A DNA stretch of 64,000 bases from Micractinium sp. NFX-FRZ (Eukaryota > Chlorophyta > Trebouxiophyceae > Chlorellales > Chlorellaceae): NCBI GenBank assembly GCA_029339195.1, contig JAPTJF010000016.1:233531-297530 (forward strand). Direction: 5' to 3'. Made by a program: the position numbers and the translations under genes. Below, one piece after another: positions 22,261-34,500 of this stretch (the first letter of the stretch is position 1; each line of letters opens with the position of its first letter). The notes beneath the pieces were generated by a model. The model was not told the origin of the DNA. It saw nothing but the letters and a program-made list of their open reading frames with translations, and did not search any database.

Positions 22261-24222
22261 TCAGCGCTGCTGGGCGCGGTGCCAGTTGGAGGCCGCCACC
22301 ACGATGCGCTCCTCAAACGGCGGCACCTCCGCCTGCCGCTTCTTCCTCTCCTCCTCTGTCAGAGCCGCAAACAGCTTGCCCGCCGCCGCCCGCAGCGGCA
22401 GGGGCCCATCCACGCCGTACTTTGCCAGCACATAGCGCTTCTGGGAAGGCAGCAGGTCGGCCCAGGCCGTGGCCCACTGCTTGTCGGCGGGCCAGGCGTT
22501 CCACTGCTCAATCAGCCCTTGAAGCGCGCGCCCCTGCTGTGCGGCGTCTTGCTCCGACTGTGGGGCGGCAGCCAGCACCACTTGCTGCGCCTGCAGCCAC
22601 TGCCGCTCGTCATCACCCAGGACCGCCCACCCAGCCTCCCTCTGCGCCAGCTCCGCTCGAACCGCCGCCGCCTGCTTCTGGACGTTGGCAGCTGCCACCA
22701 GGAGCTGGGCTTCGGGGGCGGGCAGCTGCGTGAGCCAGGCGCCCCGCTGGCTCGGCTCCACGCCGGCATAGGCAGCGGCCGCAGCCGGCAGCAGCGCGCC
22801 AGCGTCGCCGGCGCCGTACTTGGCGAGCAGCTGGCGCTGCTGGGAGGGCAGCAGGTTGGCCCAGGCGGTGGCCCACTGCTTGGGTGGGGGGAAGGCGTTC
22901 CACTGCTCGCCCAGCTGTGCCAGGGTGGCAGCCTGCTGCTCCGCCTCCTGCTGCGTGGCGGGCCGCGCTGAGAGTGCTGCGGTCAGGCTCTGCAGCCACA
23001 GCAGCTCATCGGGCTGCATGCCCGCCCAGGCCGCCCGCTGCTGCTCCCACTCCTGCTGCAGCCCCTGGTCCTGCTGCAGGCCCGCCGCCGCCACAATCAC
23101 GCGCTGCTGCGGCACGGGCAGGCCGCCCATCACGGCCGCTTGCTGATCTGGCGGCACCGCTGCCAGCGCCGCCGCGGTCGCTGGCACAAACTCTTCCACG
23201 CTAGCCGCGCCCACCTGCGCCAGCATCTGCTGCTGCTGGGAGGGCAGCAGGTCGGCCCAGGCCGTGCGCCAGCGGCTGTCGGGAGGCAGCGCATGCCACT
23301 CCTCTGCCAGCTGCTGCAGCCGCTGCCGCTGCTGCTCCGCGTCCGCCTCCGAAGCCGGCTGCACCGCCGCCGCTGCCTCCTGCGCCTCCAGCCAGCGCCG
23401 CTCGTCGAGCGCCAGGGCCGCCCACGCCTCCTTCCGTGCCAGCTGTTCTCTCATGTTGGCCGCCGCCACCAGCAGGCGGGCGGCGGGGGGAGGCAGCTGT
23501 GAGAGGCTGGCCATGCGCTGGTCATCGGGGAGTGACATGTATTCTGCCGCGATTGCCGGCAGCACTTCGTCGGCGCTAGACACCCCGTGGTGCTCCAGTG
23601 TGTCCTGCTGCAGCTGGGGGAGCAGGTCTGCCCACGCCGTGCGCCACTGGCTGGCCGGGGGGAAGGCGTTCCAGGCGTCGGTGCACTGCTGCAGCAGCCG
23701 CTGCTGCTCCTCTGCTGCCTCTTGCGTGGCGGGCTGCATGGCCAGCGCGGCGTTCTGAGCCTGCAGCCAGGCCTTCTCCTGGGCTGGTAGAGCCTCCCAG
23801 GCCGCCATCATCGCAGTGGTTTGCTCCTGCTGCCACGCAGGGTCGGGCGGGCCGTCGGGCGCGGCGGCGCTGCCGCTGCTGCCCACGCTGCCGCGCTCGC
23901 TGCCGCCGTCGCCCCCTGAGGCTGCCGCCGCCGCTGCAGGCTGGCGGCGCAGACGCTGCCGTGGAGTGGGGTGCTGCGGGGTGTGCGCACGACCTGCGGG
24001 CGTGGGGCAGTGCAGGGAGATGGGCGTGCAGGGGTGAGCGGGAGGCTGGTGCTGGCAAGAAGGACAGCCTAGCGCAAGCGCTGGGGAGAGGCAGACATCA
24101 GTTTGACAATCTGCCTGCAGAGCGCGAGAGCAACTTGCCAGGAAAGCAGTGTGAATCGATCGGGGCATGCCATGAAGGCGTGCACACGCACGTAAGACCA
24201 CTGTGGCTGGCGCCGCCAACAT
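22261..24222 (-). CDS. Protein of four ~130-aa Trp-rich repeats (unknown family)
   Basis: A single open frame reads from an ATG at 24222 to the stop at 22261 (653 aa). The N-terminus (MLAAPATVVLRACARLHGMP, then HTAFLASCSRALQ) could be an organelle presequence, but the frame stays open to another ATG at 24696 and an intron near 23990-24060 is possible, so the start is uncertain. The body has four repeats of about 130 aa. Each contains an alpha-helical Gln/Ala block ending in WLQAQ-type sequence and the motif W(N/H)A(F/L/W)P, then W.TAWA(D/N)LLP.Q. Motif copies lie near 23660, 23270, 22880 and 22490. The repeats are helical, acidic or neutral and Trp-rich, suggesting a solenoid or scaffold. No catalytic motif is seen. 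No known family comes to mind. Confidence 0.7.
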   Translation of the reverse strand: MLAAPATVVLRACARLHGMPRSIHTAFLASCSRALQADCQTDVCLSPALALGCPSCQHQPPAHPCTPISLHCPTPAGRAHTPQHPTPRQRLRRQPAAAAAASGGDGGSERGSVGSSGSAAAPDGPPDPAWQQEQTTAMMAAWEALPAQEKAWLQAQNAALAMQPATQEAAEEQQRLLQQCTDAWNAFPPASQWRTAWADLLPQLQQDTLEHHGVSSADEVLPAIAAEYMSLPDDQRMASLSQLPPPAARLLVAAANMREQLARKEAWAALALDERRWLEAQEAAAAVQPASEADAEQQRQRLQQLAEEWHALPPDSRWRTAWADLLPSQQQQMLAQVGAASVEEFVPATAAALAAVPPDQQAAVMGGLPVPQQRVIVAAAGLQQDQGLQQEWEQQRAAWAGMQPDELLWLQSLTAALSARPATQQEAEQQAATLAQLGEQWNAFPPPKQWATAWANLLPSQQRQLLAKYGAGDAGALLPAAAAAYAGVEPSQRGAWLTQLPAPEAQLLVAAANVQKQAAAVRAELAQREAGWAVLGDDERQWLQAQQVVLAAAPQSEQDAAQQGRALQGLIEQWNAWPADKQWATAWADLLPSQKRYVLAKYGVDGPLPLRAAAGKLFAALTEEERKKRQAEVPPFEERIVVAASNWHRAQQR

Positions 24223-25205
24223 ATGATGCTCACTCTCACTTGAGGGTGCCGCCACTGCCGCCACTGGCAGCAGCCGCGTGGCTGCGCTCCCCGATCGCCG
24301 GCCTTCATGGCATGCCCCGATCGAGTGCCGTTGCAACATTGTGACACCGTTGCTGGAAACGGCCGTGCGAGACCTGCAAAGGACGCAGGGAAACCCTAGT
24401 GAATGCTGGCGCAGATGTGGTGCAAGCGGCTCAAGGAACTGTGAGGAGAAGCGTGGCATTATCAAGCGCACCCGAGGTGCGCCGCCGCGAACAAAAGCAT
24501 TGTTGGCTCCACGAACTCGGCTCGGACAGCTGAAAGCACTGCCTATGCGTGAGAAGAGGAACCCAGCAAGTGGATGGTATGCTTGGAACAGCTGTGCACC
24601 GCCTGCTCCTTCCCCTGCTACTCGGGCAGCCGCCGCCGCCCTGCTGGCCGACCGCCCCGACCATTCCTCTTCACACTTGCTGCCAGTGATGGGCATTGCA
24701 AATGTTATAAACTTGACTCGCCCAGTACTCAGTTACTCGTTGCCATGCCAGCTAGGACGTTGCGCCTGTTGTTCCTCCCATGGCTGCCGGCGCCGTGGCC
24801 CGTGCTGGGCACTGTCGACGTCGGTTGCGGCGCCTTCTACTTACTCCCTTGGCTGCCCCAAAGCTGCCAGCCTCGGCCTTTTGCAAAACTTCCAATGGAT
24901 TTATGATAAGGTCAGGAGTGGAAGGGTGGCACCCTCCTAATGTCAACACTCTGCCGTGCTTGGTGTGCCGGCCACTGCCAGCCTGGCGCCAGTGAGGACG
25001 GTCGTGGTGGCCGCGTTCAGACACCATCGAACGCGGTTGCGATTCACAATTGCATATCACTCGCTCACACAAAAGTTTCCACCTATAGCCACCCCGCGAA
25101 CAACCACCTGGCCCAACCAAGTGGGACTGACCCTCGAGCACTCCGAGCCTTCGTCGCCGTGACTGGCCGGAGCAATTCGCGCGCACAATTGGAGGCGCGC
25201 TAACA
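24223..25205. promoter_or_regulatory. Divergent region between Trp-repeat gene and secreted-protein gene
   Basis: About 1 kb. The Trp-repeat frame continues open to 24696 on the minus strand, so its 5' end may lie in this stretch. The rest shows no convincing gene. Confidence 0.35.
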
Positions 25206-27660
25206 ATGCGCACTGCGTGAGTTTGATGGACAGCCGCCAGCACACTCGACGTGCGCCGCCGCCGGCGGAAAGGCAGAAGGCGGTCAAAACGGCACGCCCA
25301 AGGGTGTGCCGTTTGACCCCAGTCGCAAGCTTGCCCTGGCCAGTGTCTATCTTGACGTCCCAGCCAGCCGTGGAGGCGCGCTCACTTTCACAGTGGCGCG
25401 GCTCTCTGAGTGCCCTGCGCTGGAGTCTCAGCCGGCCCCCCTGCTCGGCCTCTCCTCCCGTCTGCCAGTGCCTGCCTGACCGTCCGGGATACTGCTGGCC
25501 ATGGTTCCGCCTTCACTGACTGCCCGGAGGCCCCCTAAATCCGCACTGCCCCCTTCCTGCCTCCCCTCCTGCTCCTCTGCAGCCTGCTGCTCGCCTCTCT
25601 GGCGGCCCTGTGCTGCGGGGCAACGGCCGGCCCCTACAGAGGCATCCTTTGGAAGGACTATGGACTCCCTCCCTTTGTGCCCACTTTCGCCCATCACGAC
25701 GTGCAAGCCGCGGGGGCCTGCTACCCCACGGACAGGCGAGTGGGGGCGGCACGCGGCAGCGTGGGTGTGGGTGCCCAACATGGTGCGGGGCGGGAGGGTG
25801 GGGGCGGGCGGGCGAGCTACCAAGCTGTCGGCCAAATGTCTGCTGCGGCACGAGGCAGGGTGGTCCCGCCGCACAATATGGGAGGCCTTCGTGCCAAATG
25901 CGCCAGCCTGACAAATGTTGGTGCCTGCCTTTGAGTGCGGCGGAGGGAGCTCCTCTGCTGCGGCCCACCAACACCAGCACCCCCTCCCCCCCTCTGCGCG
26001 ATTTCCGCAGGAATGTTGGCATAGCGCAGGGCGCCCACAACAACTGGCTAGACAGCGTGTGGAACGGACGCCGCCTGAATGACCCCTGGTGGAACCAGGG
26101 CAACCGGGCAGAGTCTGAAGTGAGTACTAGTACTAGTGGCACGGGCGGGTGCATGCACGTGCGGTGCAGGGGTGGGTGGGTGGGTGGGTGGGTGGGTTCT
26201 TGCCCGGTGGGCAGCTGGGGCGCTCTGAATGTCCGCCTCGGTGCCTGCCATGTTGGCAGCCGCCCGTCCCTCTTACATGTAACCTGTGCGGCCTGGCGCG
26301 CCCGTGCTCTTGCCCTCGGGCGCTTGTGCATGCGCTCCTGAGAAGCACCGCTGCGAGGGCCCAAGGTCAGGCCGCTCCCTTTCAAAACGGTGGCAGAAGT
26401 GGCCCCTGCCCACTTGCCAGGGGATGCTCTCCCTGGAGGCCTCTCTCTCCCTCCCTCCCCCAACCGCCCCCACCCAGCACGCGCTACCGCGGCATGCCCA
26501 CGGCTTCCACCCTCCGCACCTTTGCTGCAGATGTATCAACTGCAGCTGGCCTTTAATCAAATGATAGAGCTCTTCCTGGCTCACATAAAGAAGAAGATTG
26601 TGACAGACTCGGCCTTTGACGCCAACACTTGGGCCGCGTGCACCTTCAAGGGTGCCAAAGTCCTCCAAGCATGCAGCAACGTGAGTGCCCGGCCTGCTTG
26701 CTTGCTTTCGGGGGGAGGAAGGTGCGGCGTGGATTCCGCGAACAAGGTGCGGCGCAGAACCCTGGAAGAACGGGGGGCTGCAGGAATGCAAGCATGCAAT
26801 GAGAGCAGTCCCGCCCGTTCCTGCCACGTGGCTTGGAGTGCTCGACCCAAGGCCTGCCTGCTGGGCCATGCTCAACAAAGTGTGGCCCATTTGTGTTGCC
26901 TCCCCCCCTTCCCCTGTTTGCAGAGAGTGAACGGCAACGCGCAACGCCAGCAGTTTGGTGAGGGGCGCCGCCGCCGCTGGGCGGGGTGGTGGGTCGGCGG
27001 GGGGCGGGGTGGGAGGTGGATGGGCAGGTGGGGGGCGGGGATGAGTGGGAGGCGGATGGGTGGGTGGGGGTGAGGCGGGGGAGGAGGCACAGGGCGGGAG
27101 GGCTACGGGGCTGAAGCTGTGCAGTTGAGCGACATTTGCCCAGCTTCCGCCCACCTTCCCCCTGCTGCAGGCTTCACGGTTGACCTGGACATCCAATGCA
27201 GGGACCCTGTGAAGGCGGGCACCAACAGGTTTGGCAGGTGCCATGGGCGCCTCAACACCACGCCCGCCAACCGCTGGAACGACAAGAGCTTCTGGGTCGG
27301 CCCCAATTGGAAGGTGTGGTGTGCTGAGGGGAGGGTGGGGTGGCGGCGGCGGTCAGCGGCGGTGCGTGCGTGCGGTGGTGGGCAAGCACCCTCGCGCCAT
27401 CTGGGACCAGCCGCAGCAGTACAGGTTGACACTTTGCGTCCTACTTGCCAAGCGTTTGGGTCCTACTTGACAAGCGTCCTACTTGCCAAGCAGTTTGTGT
27501 CCTGCTCGCAGTGCGAATCCCTTCCACCCTCCCCCCCACCCTGGCCCCCCGCCCCCTGCCACCCCCCAACCCGCCAATGCTCCCCTTGCAGTCTGTCGAC
27601 CTCTTTTGCTGGACGAGGGGCCTTACGTATCGCGACTGGACCCTGCCTTATCCGTTCTAG
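25206..27660 (+). CDS. Small secreted Cys-containing protein (unknown family)
   Basis: Seven exons in phase (25206-25216, 25583-25735, 26011-26119, 26531-26680, 26924-26957, 27171-27313, 27592-27660) encode about 222 aa. The first coding exon is only 11 nt (ATGCGCACTGC, then gtgagt). Joined to exon 2 it creates a clean signal peptide, MRTALLLASLAALCCGATAG. Intron 2 uses a GC donor (AG/gcgagt); this is the only choice that keeps PTDR-NVGIAQGAHNNW in frame. The mature part has about six Cys and many aromatics (ILWKDYGLPPFVPTF, DPWWNQGNR, NRWNDKSFWVGPNWK, DLFCWTRGLTYRDW). A secreted or cell-wall location is inferred. No family is recognised and there are no further membrane spans. Confidence 0.75.
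26166..26196 (+). repeat. (GGGT)n microsatellite in intron
   Basis: About seven GGGT/GGTG units downstream of the donor at 26120. G-rich sequence recurs at 26970-27070 in a later intron of the same gene. Confidence 0.7.
27425..27497 (+). repeat. Short tandem repeat before last exon of secreted-protein gene
   Basis: Three to four imperfect copies of a 16-21 nt unit (cgtcctacttgccaag) end about 95 nt before the last acceptor. Confidence 0.65.
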
Positions 27661-28501
27661 GCGCAACCCCTGGCGTGACGGCTCGCGTGCACCATGCCCC
27701 CTCTGAGAGCTACACGAGCCTGCCGGCTGCGCAGCACAGCGGGGCGCGGCGACATCGTGACGACAGCTGGCGGGTGACCCGGATTGTCCCACCAGCAGTG
27801 TGAAGCCTGCGTGCTGCTCACCGCCACCTAAGCAACAACAACAGATCGCACCTGCCAAAAGGGCAATCAAACGCCAGCGAGCCTGTCAGTTGGTTCCCGC
27901 CCAGCCCGCACATTCACATTCACCCACCCTCTCCCCCGAAGCTGCACACCCGCTCTGACCTTGCCCTCTACCCTCACCATCCCCCAAACACAGCGGTTAC
28001 TCCTCCAATCATCCTCCCCAACTGTACCTCTCCTCCCCGCCCCATCAGACACTCGGTGTTTACGCTGGAGCACTGCAGCGCCATTGTCGCACGGCTCGCA
28101 CGCACTGTATAAGCGCTGACTTTTCAACCAACCTCATCTCTACTCAGCCATACCAGCACACCTGACTGCAAGAGGTCATGTAACTATCTAAATACGACAC
28201 ACCTTTGTCTGGGATGCTCTGCTCTGTGCGGGGCAACGTGCGGGGGTGGTTGGCAGGTACACGGTGGTGTGGGGCGCGGCGGTGACTCGACACGTGCAGG
28301 CACCAGCCTGCACCATTCTTGCGTGTAAACAACCGCCTGCGTGACCTCTGGAGCCATGTAGAATGGTCCCCAAGAGTGGACAGGCGGTACACGTTGTGAT
28401 ACCCCGCACAGTGCACAGCGCGGCGCCCGCCAGGCTGGCGTCGGCGGGGCGGGACCCCACCAGAAGGGACACCCCGCGTCCCGGCCGACATCTTCACCGC
28501 G
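27661..28501. other. Intergenic: secreted-protein 3'UTR and CPSF-A-like promoter
   Basis: 841 bp. A TGTAA signal at 28324-28328 is a candidate for the upstream gene, though it is 664 nt past the stop. The part at 27890-28100 is C-rich and pyrimidine-biased. No ORF of interest. Confidence 0.4.
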
Positions 28502-31500
28502 ATGCGATCACTCCTGGCACGCGTGGTGGTGCCTTCACGGGCGTTCGCCTGCGCCGCAGCGGGCGCGCTGCTGCCGGGAGGCCACGCGATTGCGGCGGCC
28601 ACCGACGGCACTCTGCAGCTGCTGGTGGCCTCGGAGGGCTGCCAGGACGGCGAGGGACAGATCGAGGTGGTCTGTGAGCAGCCGCTATTCGCAACCGTGC
28701 TGGCTTTGGCTGTGGTGCCCCGCGGCGCCGCCAGCGGCAGCGGTGGGAATGAGGACTCAGGCCAGCAGGTGGGCAGGCATTGCCACCTTGATGGCGACTG
28801 TTCTGCTGTCACGAACGATACAGCATTGTATCTAGGCAGCCGCAGCAGCATGCCCCTGCTTGCCCCGCTCCGCCGCCTGCTCCCGTGGCCAGACCCGCCT
28901 GCATCCCGCCGCCCGCCGCACCCTGCTCGCTCCGGCCCCCTGCCCCACCATGCCATCACCCGCCTCTGCACAACGCCCATCCCACCCCGGATCGAGCTTT
29001 CCTTCCATTCTGCGCTGGTCGCACCCCCCGCCCGTGGTTGTTGGGGGCTCCCCTCCCATCCCTTCGCCCCCCACAGGACTGGCTGGCGCTGCTCACAGAC
29101 TCTGGATTCCTCTCCATCCTGCGCTACGATGCCACACAGGCCAGGTACAGGGCGTGGGAGCGTGGTGGTGGTGCCGTCTGGGGATCTCAGACAGTGCTGG
29201 CAGGCTGCTGCCTGGCGTGCCGCCCCAGTGCCGCTCCAGCCGGCCCGGCCCGCCAGCCACCTCCCTCTACAGCCGCCTCGCTGTGCTCAACAAGCCTCCG
29301 CCTGGCTCTCAAGCTGACCTTCCCGTCCCGCCACCCTTCTCCTGCGCACCCTGCCCCACCAAGCAGATTTGTGTCGGTGCAGCAGCTGCGGCTGCCCCTG
29401 CAGCCGCCCGGCGACCCCTTCCGCCACCTGGCCGTGCACCAGCAGGGCGAGGCCATTGTCGTGGCAAGCCTAGGCGGCACGCTCTGCCTGTTTGCTGCCA
29501 CAGGAGGCGGGCTGCCAGCGGCACCAGCTGGCGGCAGCATAGGCAGCGCCGGCGGCAGCAGCAGCGGCGCCTTTAGCGGCCCTGCTGTGCTGCATGCTCA
29601 GCGGCACCTGTGGAGCGTGGCTTTTGTGGAGTCTGGCGGCGGAAGCAGCGGCGGCACAGGACCCTGGGGGGCGCCAGCGTCTGTGCCGGCAACAGCGCCA
29701 GGCACGGCGGCGGGCGAGCAGCAGAGCTTTGCGCTCGCCGCCCTGCACCAGCACCCCCGCAGCGGCGGGTTTGCAGCCATCGAGTACGACGTGCTGTGCG
29801 CCCCTGGCGACGGCAGCAGCGTCGGCAGCAGCAGCAGCGGCAGCGTCGGCAGCAGCAGCGGCAGCGCTGGCGGCGGCGGGCTGACTGCCACACTGTCAGT
29901 GACCGCGTTCCAGCCGCTAGCCCGCCAGCTGTTCACCCGCAGTGCCGTGGGCGGTGCCGGCGGCGACAGCATCGAAAGCAGCACCGCCAGCCTGGGGTTG
30001 CCCCGTGCGCTGGTTCAGCTTCCGGCGCTAGCCATGCAGCCGGGGCGTTACCGGCTCAGGGGCCTGCGGCTGGTGCTCCGTGAGCGTGGGCTGGAGCTGC
30101 TGTGGGCACCTGGCTCTGATGCCAGCGAGCAGAAGCGTCAGCTGGGACAGCCTGAAGCACCAACGGCAGCGGCACAGGCACTGCAGCGCTGGTGGCGGCA
30201 GCAGGAACACAGCCGCCTCACCCAGCAGCAGCAGCAGCAGCAGCAGCACCCACCTATGGGGCCGCCTTTGCCTACAGCACAGGCAGCAGATGAGGAGCAG
30301 CCGGCCAGCCCGGCGGGCAGCCCTGCCAACAGTTGGGCAGCTGCTGCTGCTGAGGAGGGGGAGGAGGGGGAGGAGGCAGGGGGGCCTGAGCCCATGGTGA
30401 TGAGCCAGAAGCCCTCTTGGGAGGCGATGGTTGAGGATGAGGGGGGGGATGAAGAGATGCAGGCAGCCGCGGAAGAGGAGGGAAGTGAAGACAACGAGGC
30501 GGCAGGGACAGCAGCGGCTGCGGCAGCGGCAGCAGGCGGTTTCGCAGGCGGAGGCAGCGATGCGGGTGGCAGGTGGGCCGCCTTACGGGATGAGGCAGCT
30601 CCCGCGGCAGCCAGCAGCAGCGGCCGCTTCATCACGTGCTGCTGCTGGGAGCAGCAGCAGCAGGGCTTGTTGGGGCGGCAGCAGGCGGCAGCGCCAGTGC
30701 TGGTGTGCGCTCTGGAGGATGGCAGCCTCTGGCGGCAGCCGGTGACGCACATGGGCGCTCAGCAGGCGCAGCAGGCGCAGCAGGAGCTGGGCTTTGGGGC
30801 CAGTCCGCCCAGCCTGGCGCTGCTGCCTGAGCTGTGCAGCCCTCATCCAGCTGAGCGGCTGGGCTCGCCGGCACGCTGCCTGGCCGCTCTGCCAGGCGGC
30901 CTGCTGGCCTACTGCACGGATGCAGCCGGGGTGCAGCTTCTGGGGCTGCTGCGGCAGCTGGGCGGCAGTGGGGATGCCGAGGCAGAGGCGCCTCCACATT
31001 ACGAGCCGCTGCTGCCGGCGCACTTGCTGGCTGTGCAGCAGCAGCTGGGCCGGGTGGATGCTGGCGCTGCGGGCTGCTGCACGCTGCCGGCGGCAGGGGC
31101 TGTGGCAGACTGCACACTAGCAGACCTGGAGGGGGGACCCAGCGGCGGGCAGCAGCAGCAGCAGCTGTATGTTGTGTGCCGTGCCACGGGCGGTGGCCCT
31201 GCTGCCGAGGTCGGGAGTGGCGGCAGCAGCCGTGCCAGCGGCGGCGGCAGCCTGTGCATACTGTACCAAGACCCCAAGCCCGAAACCGTTTTTGAGCTGC
31301 CAGGGGCGGCAGAGGTGAGTGGCGCAGGGCAGGGCATGCTGTGCCTGTTGGGGCACCACTGCTCACAGTTTTCGGCCCGGCAGGCAGGGAGTGCGCTGGC
31401 TGGAGCGCCCTGCATCGGGTCAGTGTGGCCTGGTGGATAGCAGGCCCCACTTGCCCCACTGCCTGTGCATTGTTATTACAACATGCACCATTTGTCCACT

Positions 31501-34500
31501 GCCTGTGCATTGCTAATGCAATAAGCACCAGCCCCCGACCCATCCCATCCCATCCCCCGGCTGCAGGGCATCACAGGGCTATGGGGCCTCAAGCAGCGGC
31601 CCGCCAACCGGCACCACAGCCTGGTGCTACTGAGCTATGTGGGGGGCAGCAGGCTGCTGGCGGCACAGGGTGAGCTTCGTTCACATTGATTGCTTCAGTC
31701 TAATGTGGGGGCAGCAGTTGGCTGTTGGTGGGTAGGTGGGCATTCTGGTTGCTGCGCAACCTGAGGGCCCCGCCGGATGCTGGCGGCATGGGGCGAGCGG
31801 GGTCCGACTTGCCTGTTTTAGTAGTGTGGGATGGCAGCCGGCTGCAGGCGGATAGGCGGGGCTGCCCCGTCGCTTTTCCAGCTGTTCCCTGCTGATTCAT
31901 GCTCTTCCGACGCTCGCCGTCCACATGCTGCCCCCGGCAGGCGGCATCTTTCGAGACGTGAGCGACGGCTACGCTCTGCACGCGGGCGCGCAGACCCTTG
32001 CTGCCGGCAACCTGGCAGCACCAGCCGTCGAGGGTGCTGGGGCAGCAGCGGCAGCGGCAGCAGCCGTGGCCCCGGCCGCTGTGCAAGTCACTTCCCAAGG
32101 CGTGGCGCTGTTTGGCACCACCGCAGAGGCCATGAGCCGGCAGGGCAGCGGCTTCATAGAAGCAGGCAGCAGCAGCAGCGGCAGCGGCAGCCTGGGCTAC
32201 GCCTGGCGGCCACCGGCAGGCAGCACGATTGGGGCGGCAGCTGTGGCGGAGCAGGGTGTGCTTGCTTTCTGCACAGGCACCAGCCGACAGCTCTATGCGC
32301 TGCTTCCAGCCCCTCATGCGAGCAGCACAGGCAGCGGCGCCAGTGGCGACGCTGCAGCAGCCGGGCAGGCGGCTGGGTCCAAGGAGCAGGGGCCGCCGCC
32401 GCTGCCGCAGCTGGTGCAGGCGGCGTGGCTTCCCATGCGGGCAGAGGTGTCCTGCTCCAGCAACCTGCTGCTGCCAGAGGCGCTGCAGGGCCCGGGGAGG
32501 CAGCGGTGCGGCCTATTTGCTGTCGGCACGTATGCCTCAACCGTGTTGCTCCTGCAGCTGAGGTGGGACCCGCAGCAGCCCCAGGCGGCCAGCCTGTCGG
32601 TCCTGCAGCAGATCGACCTCACCAGGAGCAGCATCGCTGGGAACCTGCCCGGTGCGTCGGCGTCGGCGGCAGCGGCGGCTGCAGCCATGCCGCTCTCTCC
32701 TCGAACTTTCCAACGGGAGCAGCTGACACCTGAGAGCCTGCTGCTGCTTCCGCTGAGCAGCGGTGGAGCCAGCAGCAGCAGCGACTCCGCTGGCGCCAGC
32801 AGCAGCGGGGCAGCACCAGCAGCAGCCGAAGCGGCGGCGGCGGCAGCGCACAGCGCCTCCCTCGTTGTCGGCCTGCGCACCGGCACCATGCTGCAGCTGC
32901 GGTGCAGCTTCTCAGGGCAGCAGCAGCAGAAGCAGCAAGGGGGCCAGCAGCAGCAGCAGGAGGTAGAGCAGCAGGAGGAGCTGTTGGCGCTCTCTTTGGG
33001 CCACATGCCAGTAGTGCTGCTGCCCCTGCCGCCGCAAGCAGCCTCCCAAGCAGCGGCGGCCGCCGGCGCCGCGCCGCCGGCAGCAGCGGCGCTCTGCGAC
33101 CGTGTGTCCCTCCTGCACGGCCCCACAGGTGCTGCTGGCAGCGGCGGCAGAGTAAGGTGCCAGCAGCTGGGGCTGCCGCAGGTGCAGGCGGCGGCAGCGC
33201 TGCTCCTGGAGAGCGGCGGGCTCGGGGGCAGCACCTTCATGCCAGACGCAGCGGCACCGCCTGGCGGAGCCCCTGAGCCAGAGCTTTCCATGACACCTCA
33301 AGCCCAGCAGCAGCAGCAGCAGCAACATCAGCTGCAGCTGTTCTTGCTGTGTGCCGCCGCCGACGGCTGCCTGCGCATGGTGTCACTGGACGCCGGGCAG
33401 CTGGCCAGCAGCCGGTGCTGGCCGCTGCCGCAGCAGCTGCAGCCCAGCCGGTTGGCTGCACATGCAGCCAGCGGCAGTGTGGTGGTGGCAGGTAGCGTGC
33501 CGGCGGCGCTGGGGGAGCGGCTGCGGTGGGCCAAGGAGCGGGGGTGGGAGGAGAGTGAAGGGCCAGCAGAGGTGGCGGCAGTGCAAGTCATCGACCCCTC
33601 CACAGGTGACTGCTGGTTATACTGCTGGGCCTGCTGGGCTCTGAACTGGCTGCTGTGCCTGCTGGGCTGTCAGCTGCGTGCTGCGCCTGCCGGCCTCTCG
33701 ATCGGCTGCTGGGAACTTGCTGATTGCTGCCTCCCAGGCTGGCAGCTGCACTTTGATGCCACTGCCGGGCAGTGCACCCGCATCACCCACACCTTGCAAC
33801 CTCCGCTGCGTGTGGGAAAGTGCTGCCAGGAACGAATGCTTGCCATGGCCCAGCCTGTGTAGCCCACGCCTCCTCCCCTGCTTCCCCTCCCCCCCCCGCT
33901 GCTGCCCTGCCCTGCCCCCGCAGGGGAGCTTCTGACCCGCTTCTCTTCATTCATGCCTGGGGAGTCCATCACAGCCCTCACCATCTGGGACCCCCCGGAA
34001 CCGCCGCCCCCGGCGCCAGCCGCAGCAGCAGCGGCCGCCGAGGGGTCCGCAGCGGGGACCGCAGTGGGAGCAGCAGCGGCGGCGGCGGGGCCGCCTGGGG
34101 GCTTGGAATGGGAGGCCGGCGGCAGCGACGGCCTGCGCTCCCACCCCATTGCCTTCAGCCCAGACTCCCCAGCCTTTGCAGCAGCGGCGGCGGCGGCGGC
34201 TGCGGCAGCTGCAGCTGCTGCGGCTGCGGCAGGGGAGGCGTCTCCCGTGGATGAGGAACTCCCCTGGGGCGGCTTCATTGTGGTCGGCACGAGCATCGAC
34301 AGCAGCAGCAGCGGCGGAGGCGAGGCACCCTGCGGCGGCCCCAAGCAGTGGGATGATGAGACCAGCCTGGCGCTGCAGGGCCGCTTGCTCCTGCTCCAAC
34401 TTGTCACCGCAACTGCTGCATCAGCCAGCGGCAGCGGCTGGGCGGCAGCGGCAGCAGGGGGAGTCCATGAGGGGGATGCGCCGTGGGAGCAGCCTCCAAG

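Noticed and set aside
22255..22971. Long plus-strand open frame antisense to the Trp-repeat gene
   Set aside because: It mirrors the GC-rich repeat gene on the other strand, has Leu/Arg/Gln-biased shadow composition and no start context or domain.
33737..33810. Possible extra CPSF-A-like exon (GWQLHFDATAGQC)
   Set aside because: Direct joining of 33605 to 33924 gives VIDPSTGELLTRFSSF, which matches the family pattern. The extra piece would interrupt it.
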